Source: Inquilinus sp. Marseille-Q2685
Lineage (GTDB): Bacteria > Pseudomonadota > Alphaproteobacteria > DSM-16000 > Inquilinaceae
Reading direction: 5' to 3'
NCBI RefSeq assembly: GCF_916619195.1
Contig: NZ_CAKAKL010000013.1
Span: 92,529-156,528, forward strand
DNA length: 64,000 nt
The position numbers and the translations under genes were made by a program. How positions within the stretch are numbered: the stretch's first letter is position 1; each line of letters opens with the position of its first letter. Under the pieces are notes generated by a model. It ran no database searches and was not told the origin of the DNA. It worked only from the letters and a program-made list of their open reading frames with translations. Positions 54,282-64,000 of this stretch are shown here, in pieces.

Positions 54282-54902
54282 TCAGCCGGTTATGGCGAGT
54301 CGCTGCGACACCGGCGCAAACGACCGGCGATGGTGCTCGCAGACCCCGATCCGGTCGAGCGCGGCGATGTGCTCGGGCGTGCCGTAGCCGACATTGCGTT
54401 CCCACCCATAGCCGGGATGGAGGGTGGAGAGACGCAACATCTCGTGGTCGCGCACAACTTTTGCGAGGATCGAGGCGGCCGCGATCGACAGCGACAAGGC
54501 GTCGCCGCCGACCACCGCCCGACCGTCGCAGGGCAGCCCGTCGGGCACCTTGTTGCCGTCGACGAGCGCCATGTCCGGACGCTCCGGCAGGGCGTCGAGC
54601 GCCCGCCGCATCGCCAGCATGCTGGCCTGGAGGATGTTGATTCGGTCGATCTCCTCGACCGACGCCCAGCCGATCCCGACCTGCGCCACCGCCCGGATGC
54701 GCGGCACCAGCGCCTCGCGCCGCTGCGCCGTCAGCACCTTGCTGTCATCGATAAGAGACGCGAGATCGGGGTCGAGCGGCCGGGTCAGCACCACGGCCGC
54801 GGCCAGCACCGGTCCGGCCAGCGGGCCGCGGCCCACCTCGTCCAGCCCGGCGACGCTCCGCACCGGCGCGCCGCATTCGATCTCCAGACTCCAATCCGGC
54901 AT
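54282..54902 (-). CDS. rnhB: Ribonuclease HII
   Basis: This 206-residue RNase H fold removes RNA from RNA-DNA hybrids and single ribonucleotides from DNA. The catalytic acidic residues are in [16 protein letters not shown] (Asp-Glu pair), LVDGNKVP, and [15 protein letters not shown] [19 protein letters not shown]. It is upstream of and probably transcribed with ccrM. An upstream palindromic repeat at 54999 lies in its promoter region. Confidence 0.95.
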   Translation of the reverse strand: MPDWSLEIECGAPVRSVAGLDEVGRGPLAGPVLAAAVVLTRPLDPDLASLIDDSKVLTAQRREALVPRIRAVAQVGIGWASVEEIDRINILQASMLAMRRALDALPERPDMALVDGNKVPDGLPCDGRAVVGGDALSLSIAAASILAKVVRDHEMLRLSTLHPGYGWERNVGYGTPEHIAALDRIGVCEHHRRSFAPVSQRLAITG

Positions 54903-54998
54903 CCCACCCCTCCTGCCCCCCAGGGCATAACGCCGGCAGGCGGAAGAGCCAAGTCCGGATGGTCGGTGAGAGGGTGGTTGGTGCCCGATACCCTACCC

Positions 54999-55074
54999 GT
55001 CATTGCCGGGCTTGACCCGGCAATCCAGAAGGCGTCGACGCTCTCTGGATGCCCGGGTCAAGCCCGGGCATGAC
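54999..55074. repeat. Large palindromic repeat (REP-like) upstream of rnhB
   Basis: The left arm GTCATTGCCGGGCTTGACCC is matched inverted by GGGTCAAGCCCGGGCATGAC, with TCCAGA / TCTGGA inner arms, giving a long near-perfect hairpin. Repeats of this very sequence type are scattered through many alphaproteobacterial genomes between genes. It lies between the starts-ends of rnhB and the radical SAM gene. Only one copy is in the window. Confidence 0.7.
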
Positions 55075-55110
55075 AGATAGGAGAGGCTTGCGCCCTCACC
55101 GATGGCCTCT

Positions 55111-56220
55111 TCAGAACAGCCTCAACTGGTCGCCCGGCCGCGACGGCGGGGAGAACTGGGTGGTGTCGAGGGTCCAGCGCTTGCGGTCGAGGCCGAGCCG
55201 GCGGACGGCGTGGTTGAAGCGGGCGCGGATCAGATCCGCCACCGGCCCCTCGCCGCGATGCCGCTCGCCCCAGCCGGACTTGTAAAGCCGGCCGCCGCGG
55301 GTCTGGCGGATCAGCGACATCACCCGACCCGCCCGGTCCGGCGCATGCGCCTGGAGCCACTCCTCGAACAGCCCGGCGATCTCCAGCGGCAGCCGCAGCA
55401 GGGTCCAGCCCGCCGCCGTGGCGCCCGCCTTCACCGCGGCCTCCAGCACCTGCTCCAGCGAATGGTCGTTGAGGCCCGGGATCATCGGCGAGGTCAGCAC
55501 GATGACCGGGATGCCGGCCTGGGTCAGCTGGCGCATCGTCTCCAGCCGCCGCGGCGGAGTCGCGGCCCGCGGCTCCAGCGTCCGCGCCAGCTCGCGATCG
55601 AGCGTCGACAGCGAGATGCAGACGGCCGCCAGCCCTTTGGCCGCCATCGGCGCCAGGAGATCGATGTCGCGGGCGATCAGCGCCGATTTGGTGACGATGC
55701 CGAGAGGATGGTTGAAGCGCGACAGCACCTCGATCACCCGGCGGGTCAGCTTCAGCTCGCGCTCGACCGGCTGGTAGGGGTCGGTGTTGGTGCCCATCGC
55801 CATCACCGCCGGGACATAGCCGGGCCGCCGCAATTCGGCCTCCAGCAGTTCCGGCGCGTCCGGCTTGTAGAAGAGCTGGGTCTCGAAATCGAGGCCGGGC
55901 GACAGGCCCAGCCAGGCATGGGTCGGCCGGGCGAAGCAGTAGATGCAGCCGTGCTCGCAGCCACGGTAGGGATTGATCGACCGGTCGAACATGATGTCCG
56001 GCGAATCGTTGCGGGTGATGATGGTGCGGGCGGTGTCGACATGCAGCTGCGTGCGCAGCGGCGGCTCCACGTCCTCATCCCCCGGCGCGGGGCCCGCCCA
56101 GCCGTCGTCGACCCGGTGCCGGGTCGCGGCCTCGAAGCGGCCGGTGCGGTTGCTGACCGCGCCGCGCCCCTTGCGCGGCCGGTCGGCCAGCTCGTCGAGT
56201 TCGGGTGGCTTGATCGGCAT
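55111..56220 (-). CDS. PA0069-family radical SAM protein (SplB-like)
   Basis: The protein has 369 residues from ATG 56220. The iron-sulfur motif is C88-x3-C92-x2-C95 (YRGCEHGCIYCFARP). VISL-like AAVCISLSTLD and IPVIVLTSPMIPGLNDH are strand motifs of the radical SAM barrel. The family resembles spore photoproduct lyase and is often annotated PA0069. Its reaction is not known. The SOS box directly ahead of the start codon makes a DNA-damage role likely. No partner gene is close. Confidence 0.9.
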   Translation of the reverse strand: MPIKPPELDELADRPRKGRGAVSNRTGRFEAATRHRVDDGWAGPAPGDEDVEPPLRTQLHVDTARTIITRNDSPDIMFDRSINPYRGCEHGCIYCFARPTHAWLGLSPGLDFETQLFYKPDAPELLEAELRRPGYVPAVMAMGTNTDPYQPVERELKLTRRVIEVLSRFNHPLGIVTKSALIARDIDLLAPMAAKGLAAVCISLSTLDRELARTLEPRAATPPRRLETMRQLTQAGIPVIVLTSPMIPGLNDHSLEQVLEAAVKAGATAAGWTLLRLPLEIAGLFEEWLQAHAPDRAGRVMSLIRQTRGGRLYKSGWGERHRGEGPVADLIRARFNHAVRRLGLDRKRWTLDTTQFSPPSRPGDQLRLF

Positions 56221-56222
56221 GA

Positions 56223-56237
56223 GAACAAATATAGAAC
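56223..56237. promoter_or_regulatory. SOS (LexA) box of the alphaproteobacterial type
   Basis: GAAC-N7-GAAC (GTTC-N7-GTTC on the minus strand) matches exactly the LexA site known from Rhodobacter, Rhizobium and Caulobacter. It begins 3 bases before the ATG of the radical SAM gene, where bound LexA would block transcription or the ribosome site region. Confidence 0.8.
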
Positions 56238-56384
56238 AAAAGCGCTGACTTGCCAATCCCCGTCATGCGGCCTACCTCTGGCGGCATGCGGCGCCGAGAC
56301 TCGTCTTGACGCCCGGGCGCGAAGGGACTATCAAGCGCCCTCGTTTTTTCTTGGGGCCGTCGTTGGCCCAAACTGGGACTGACA

Positions 56385-56645
56385 ATGGCCAACCACAAGT
56401 CCGCCGAGAAGCGCATCCGCCAGACCGAGCGCCGCACGCTGGTCAACCGCAATCGCGTCAGCCGCATCCGCACCTTCGTCAAGAAGGTCGAGGCGGCGAT
56501 CGAGTCCGGCGACAAGGCCGCCGCGGCAGAGGCGTTCAAGGCGGCGCAGCCGGAGCTGCATCGCGGCGTCACCAAGGGCGTGCTGCAGAAGAACACGGTC
56601 GCGCGCAAGCTGTCGCGCCTGTCCGGCCGCATCAAGGCCCTCTGA
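56385..56645 (+). CDS. rpsT: 30S ribosomal protein S20
   Basis: This 86-residue basic helical protein binds 16S r[25 protein letters not shown] is the standard start and [23 protein letters not shown] the standard end. It is a single gene with a strong terminator and lies just before dnaA, a placement found in many alphaproteobacteria. Confidence 0.97.
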   Translation: MANHKSAEKRIRQTERRTLVNRNRVSRIRTFVKKVEAAIESGDKAAAAEAFKAAQPELHRGVTKGVLQKNTVARKLSRLSGRIKAL

Positions 56646-56660
56646 GACCGAACACCGACA

Positions 56661-56695
56661 AGCCGTTCCGCGACGGCGGTCGCGGGACGGCTTTC
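56661..56695 (+). terminator. Rho-independent terminator of rpsT
   Basis: AGCCGTTCCGCGAC and GTCGCGGGACGGCT form a 14-bp stem (one G-T pair) with a 4-base loop, then TTCT. It begins 16 bases after the rpsT stop. Confidence 0.85.
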
Positions 56696-57144
56696 TCATG
56701 TCCGGGGAAACGGTGGATGCGGCAGAACCTGCCGCCGTCCGGGACCGTTTTTTGCGTTTTGGGATGGTCCGGATTTGTTCCGTTGCCAGCCCGCGCCCAC
56801 CCTGCATATGATCGTCTTTCGCCTGCGCATCGGCAGGTGAAGATGGCTTCAGGACACAACTTGCCCGGCTACCAGCCTTCCTCACGAAGATTGGCAGAAG
56901 TCTGCGAGCGTCCCTGAAAAGCACTGATTCAACTTCTATTAAGCAGCCTTTCGGCCTCACAAGTAGCCGCGAGGAATTGTTCCTGCACGTCGGCCGTGAT
57001 ACTATAATTATTACAGTTTGAGTTCTGGAGCATGGCAGCCGCGCATCCGATATCGGGTGCCGCTGGTGGTGGGAACGGGTAAAGTCCGGGTCGTGGACGG
57101 GCAGCGCGTCGCGGCCGCGGAATCGAGAGGGGTCGGAAGGCAGC
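56696..57144. other. Upstream region of dnaA (possible origin region)
   Basis: These 449 bases carry no gene. They include the most AT-rich stretch of the neighbourhood (56915-57030) and two GANTC sites (56926-56930 and 57120-57124) that CcrM would methylate. A TATAAT lies at 57003-57008. I looked for DnaA boxes (TTATCCACA-like) and saw no cluster, so an origin here is possible but not shown. Confidence 0.5.
57003..57008 (+). promoter_or_regulatory. Candidate -10 element of dnaA
   Basis: TATAAT matches the sigma-70 consensus exactly, 137 bases before the dnaA start. The -35 region is weak (TTCCTG at 17-base spacing). A leader of about 130 bases would result. Confidence 0.4.
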
Positions 57145-58551
57145 ATGTCGTCGATGGGGGGAGTCATCGCATCGATCGAGCAGCAATGGGCCCGGGTTTG
57201 CGGCCGCTTGCGCGAGGAGGTGGGCGAGGGCGCCTTCAAGAGTTGGCTGCGCCCTGTCGTCGTCGTCGATCTCGACGGCGGGGAGGTCCGCATCGCCGCC
57301 CCCACCCGCTTCATGCGCGACTGGGTCGCCGCCCATTATGCCGACCACATCCGCCGCCTGTGGCATTCCGAGAACCCGGACATCCACAGCGTCGACGTGA
57401 TCGTTGTGCCGGACCGGCTGGCCATGAAGCCAGCCGCCGCGGACACGCCGGCGGCGACCGCCCCGGCCTCGCGCGCCGAGTCGCGGCCGACCGCGGCGGC
57501 GGAACGCCCGCCCGAGTCGGCGACCGAGTTCGGCGCCGTGCTCGACCAGCGCTTCACCTTCGACAACTTCGTCGTCGGCAAGCCGAACGAGCTGGCCCAT
57601 GCCGCCGCCCGCCGGGTGGCGGAGGCCAACAGCGTCACCTTCAACCCGCTGTTCCTCTATGGCGGGGTGGGCCTGGGCAAGACCCACCTGATGCACGCCA
57701 TCGCCTGGCATATCCGGCAGAAGCACCCCGAGCGGCGCGTGCTGTACATGTCCGCCGAGAAGTTCATGTACCAGTTCATCCGTGCCCTGCGGTTCAGGGA
57801 CACGATGACGTTCAAGGAGATGTTCCGGTCGGTCGACGTGCTGATGATCGACGACGTGCAGTTCATCTCCGGCAAGGACTCCACCCAGGAGGAGTTCTTC
57901 CACACCTTCAACGCCCTGGTGGACCAGAACCGCCAGGTGGTGATCTCGGCCGACAAGTCGCCCTCCGACCTCGAGGGGATGGAGGAACGGCTGCGCTCCC
58001 GCCTCGGCTGGGGCCTGGTCGCCGACATCCACCCCACCACCTACGAGCTGCGGCTGGGCATCCTGCAGGCCAAGGCGGAGACGGCGCGGGTCGAGATCCC
58101 GGCCAAGGTGATGGAGTTCCTGGCCCACAAGATCACCTCCAACGTGCGCGAGCTGGAGGGGGCGCTGAACCGCATCATGGCCCATGCCGAGCTGGTGCAC
58201 CGGCCGATCACCCTGGAATCGACCCAGGAGCTGCTGCACGACCTGCTGCGCGCCTCCGACCGCCGGGTCACCATCGACGAGATCCAGAAGCGCGTCGCCG
58301 AGCACTACAACATCAAGGTCGCGGATATGCATTCGGCCCGCCGCGCCCGCACCGTGGCCCGGCCGCGCCAGGTGGCGATGTACCTGTCGAAGCAGCTGAC
58401 CCCCCGCTCGCTGCCGGAGATCGGCCGCAAGTTCGGCGGGCGGGATCACACGACCGTCATGCATGCCGTGCGCAAGGTCGAGGAGCTGTGCAGCGAGGAC
58501 CGCTCCTTCGCCGAGGATGTGGAACTGCTGCGCCGCATGCTGCAGGTCTGA
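57145..58551 (+). CDS. dnaA: Chromosomal replication initiator DnaA
   Basis: This 468-residue AAA+ initiator opens the origin. Domain I is residues ~8-90; the linker is Ala/Pro-rich. Domain III has the Walker [14 protein letters not shown], Walker [10 protein letters not shown], and the sensor and arginine regions ([16 protein letters not shown]). Domain IV has the box-binding helix-turn-helix [21 protein letters not shown] with the signature [14 protein letters not shown] 57145. dnaN, recF and gyrB follow in the conserved order. Confidence 0.97.
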   Translation: MSSMGGVIASIEQQWARVCGRLREEVGEGAFKSWLRPVVVVDLDGGEVRIAAPTRFMRDWVAAHYADHIRRLWHSENPDIHSVDVIVVPDRLAMKPAAADTPAATAPASRAESRPTAAAERPPESATEFGAVLDQRFTFDNFVVGKPNELAHAAARRVAEANSVTFNPLFLYGGVGLGKTHLMHAIAWHIRQKHPERRVLYMSAEKFMYQFIRALRFRDTMTFKEMFRSVDVLMIDDVQFISGKDSTQEEFFHTFNALVDQNRQVVISADKSPSDLEGMEERLRSRLGWGLVADIHPTTYELRLGILQAKAETARVEIPAKVMEFLAHKITSNVRELEGALNRIMAHAELVHRPITLESTQELLHDLLRASDRRVTIDEIQKRVAEHYNIKVADMHSARRARTVARPRQVAMYLSKQLTPRSLPEIGRKFGGRDHTTVMHAVRKVEELCSEDRSFAEDVELLRRMLQV

Positions 58552-58870
58552 GCGACCGCCTGCAAATGCTACTGGCGCGGCCGTCTGGCGGCGAACTCGA
58601 AGCTTCCGGTGCTCACGGACTCGAACGTCCGCTGCGCTCCGGTTCTCGAAACCATCGCCAGCCGACTCACGCCAGCGCATTTCCAGACGATCTCTGAGCC
58701 CTTCCTGGACGGGGGGGCCGGAAAATCTGTCCGGCGCCGTGTCCGGCCCTGCGCCTGCCTCTCGCCACCGCCGCCGGCTTTCGGCTATAGTGCGCCCCCG
58801 CCGCGTCGGCCGGGCCCCTGCCCGCCCCGATGAACTGTCCGGCGGCCGGCATCGTCGAAGTGGAATCGGG
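58552..58870. other. Spacer between dnaA and dnaN
   Basis: These 319 bases carry no gene. Three GANTC sites occur (58618, 58664 and 58863), the last touching the dnaN ribosome-site region. That count is only slightly above chance. I see no clear terminator or promoter. Confidence 0.4.
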
Positions 58871-60004
58871 ATGAAGCTGATCATCGAGCGTGCCGCCCTT
58901 CTCAAGGGCCTGAGCCATGTGCAGAGCGTCGTGGAGCGGCGCAACACCATCCCGATCCTGTCCAATATCCTGCTGCGCGCCGAAGGCGGCACGCTGCGCC
59001 TGACGGCCACCGACATGGATCTCGAGATCGTCGAATCCGTGCCGGCGGAGATCCAGGCGCCGGGCGGCACCACCGCCCCGGCCCACACCCTCTACGACAT
59101 CGTCCGCAAGCTGCCCGACGGCAGCCAGGTCGAGATCGAGACCAACCCCGACGGCGGGTCGCTGACGCTGCGCGCCGGCCGGTCGAACTTCCGGCTCGGC
59201 TGCCTGCCGGTCGAGGACTTCCCGAGCATGGCGGGCGGCGATCTGAGCCACCGCTTCACCATCGCCGCCGGCGACCTGCGGGTGATGATCGACCGGACCA
59301 AGTTCGCGATCTCGACCGAGGAGACGCGCTACTACCTGAACGGCATCTACCTGCACGCCGCCACGGCCGACACGGTGCCGGTGCTGCGCGCCGTCGCCAC
59401 CGACGGCCATCGCCTGGCCCGGGTCGAGATGCCGCTGCCGGACGGGGCCGACGGCATCCCCGGCGTGATCGTGCCGCGCAAGACGGTGATGGAGCTGCGC
59501 AAGCTGCTGGACGAGAGCGGCGAGACGGTCGAGGTGCAGCTGTCCGAGACCAAGACCCGCTTCACCCTGCCCGGCGCCGCAGGCGACGGCGTGGTCCTGA
59601 CCTCGAAGCTGATCGACGGCACCTTCCCGGAATACGAGCGGGTGATCCCGAGCGGCAACGACAAGATCCTCGAGGTCGACGCCAAGGAGTTCGCCAAGGC
59701 GGTCGACCGCGTCTCCACCATCTCGACCGAGAAGAGCCGGGCGGTGAAGCTGACGATCGAGAACGGCTCGCTGACACTCTCCGCCAACTCGGCCGAGCAG
59801 GGCAGCGCGACCGAGGAGATCGAGGTCAGCTACGAGGCGTCCAGGATCGAGATCGGCTTCAACAGCCGCTATCTTCTCGACATCACCCAGCAGATCGAGG
59901 GCGACGGCGCCCGCTTCGCCATGGCCGATGCCGGGTCGCCGACCATCGTCCGCGACACCGCCGATTCCAGCGCGCTGTACGTGCTGATGCCGATGCGGGT
60001 GTGA
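58871..60004 (+). CDS. dnaN: DNA polymerase III beta subunit (sliding clamp)
   Basis: This 377-residue protein forms the ring that holds polymerase on DNA. Three similar domains are recognisable: MKLIIERAALLKGLSHVQSVVERRNTIPILSNIL, FAISTEETRYYLNGIYLH with LRAVATDGHRLARVEMPLP, and the C-terminal YLLDITQQIEGDG ending MPMRV, the hydrophobic cleft that binds clamp partners. ATG 58871. It precedes recF by 63 bases. Confidence 0.97.
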   Translation: MKLIIERAALLKGLSHVQSVVERRNTIPILSNILLRAEGGTLRLTATDMDLEIVESVPAEIQAPGGTTAPAHTLYDIVRKLPDGSQVEIETNPDGGSLTLRAGRSNFRLGCLPVEDFPSMAGGDLSHRFTIAAGDLRVMIDRTKFAISTEETRYYLNGIYLHAATADTVPVLRAVATDGHRLARVEMPLPDGADGIPGVIVPRKTVMELRKLLDESGETVEVQLSETKTRFTLPGAAGDGVVLTSKLIDGTFPEYERVIPSGNDKILEVDAKEFAKAVDRVSTISTEKSRAVKLTIENGSLTLSANSAEQGSATEEIEVSYEASRIEIGFNSRYLLDITQQIEGDGARFAMADAGSPTIVRDTADSSALYVLMPMRV

Positions 60005-60067
60005 CGGCTTGAACCGAGCGCAGCGGCCATGTGAGGCGAAGCATCCGCTTCGGATGCCTTGAGCCAT

Positions 60068-63732
<3,665 letters not shown>

Positions 63733-63792
63733 TCCGGCGCGGCGGTCATCCGGCAGTCGCGCGGCCGTTCGAGCCAACTCGTCCCGTCTACC

Positions 63793-63942
63793 CTCCCCCT
63801 CCCCTTGCGGGAGGGGCCAGGGGGAGGGGTTTTCGCCGCCGAGCCGGCCGGCCGCTTCGGCCATGACCACGCGGCTCTGCGCATTCGCGCGCGGACGCGC
63901 GCAGCCCCTCCCCCTCGCCCCCTCCCGCAAGGGGAGGGGGAG
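63793..63942. repeat. Pair of inverted GC-rich repeats after gyrB
   Basis: A 37-38 base element (63793-63829) recurs inverted at 63905-63942 with two mismatches, 75 bases apart. Each copy carries the TCCCGCAAGGGGAGGG core seen as a dispersed intergenic repeat in GC-rich proteobacteria. Together they could form a long hairpin and end gyrB transcription. Confidence 0.6.
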
Positions 63943-64000
63943 CGTGGAAGGCTGCGTTCGTTGGTGCTGAAGATGGGCGCAGGGGGGGTGACCTGCGACG

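Noticed and set aside
56696..57144. Chromosomal origin with DnaA boxes before dnaA
   Set aside because: No cluster of TTATCCACA-like 9-mers found; AT-richness alone is not enough.

Overview
The window is GC-rich (about 70% by eye), densely coded bacterial DNA. It looks like an alphaproteobacterium, probably of the Rhodospirillales/Azospirillales kind. The reasons are a CcrM-type (GANTC) methyltransferase next to rnhB, the gene set echA-mutM-ubiE-coaBC-dut ... rpsT-dnaA, a GTTC-N7-GTTC type SOS box, the inositol genes iolG/iolBCDE, and palindromic repeats typical of that class. I cannot name the species from sequence alone. I saw no tRNA, rRNA, insertion sequence, prophage or CRISPR array.

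Layout. 1-3.7 kb: a cut-off exported protein, an LtrA-like membrane protein, a GAF-like protein, and an SDR divergent from an AraC regulator. 3.7-6.9 kb: a three-gene unit (GNAT/C39-peptidase fusion, RLAN/RimK-type ATP-grasp ligase, DUF4893 periplasmic protein). 7.1-13.2 kb: an osmoregulated periplasmic glucan locus (sulfatase-family membrane transferase, OpgD/OpgG-like protein, an unknown 173-residue protein, OpgH). 13.3-17.2 kb: a sugar-type binding protein with ThuA and DUF2264 proteins. 17.4-25.6 kb: a minus-strand cluster with a Rieske oxygenase, an FAD oxidoreductase, an AstE-like amidohydrolase and polar amino-acid ABC parts (two binding proteins, three permeases, no ATPase), headed by a perfect TetR-like palindrome. 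25.7-31.5 kb: a tightly overlapped five-gene operon that looks like a synthase-dependent exopolysaccharide system (GH18-like protein, lone receiver, YaiO-type TPR/barrel, HEAT protein, processive GT2).

31.8-36 kb: MgtC, aldo/keto reductase/LysR, TetR and a double cold-shock protein with a structured leader. 36.1-42.8 kb: myo-inositol catabolism, iolG divergent from iolBCDE. 42.9-51.4 kb: DoxX, enoyl-CoA hydratase, mutM, ubiE, a CcdAB toxin-antitoxin pair where ubiB is expected, coaBC, dut, an Rrf2 regulator, cysK, and an ABC-F ATPase with an overlapping upstream leader ORF. 51.6-56.2 kb: MmcQ/YjbR, P1 peptidase, ccrM, rnhB and an SOS-boxed radical SAM protein. 56.4-63.7 kb: rpsT and the dnaA-dnaN-recF-gyrB replication block.

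The most promising undescribed system is the 25,664-31,535 operon. It has the logic of Pga-type polysaccharide export (synthase, TPR-barrel exporter, glycosidase-like periplasmic protein) but different parts and its own receiver protein. Other leads are the ccdAB insertion at the ubiE/coaBC junction, the ABC-F leader ORF, the SOS-controlled radical SAM gene, the glucan locus with its unknown small gene, and the Rieske/ABC cluster with its operator.
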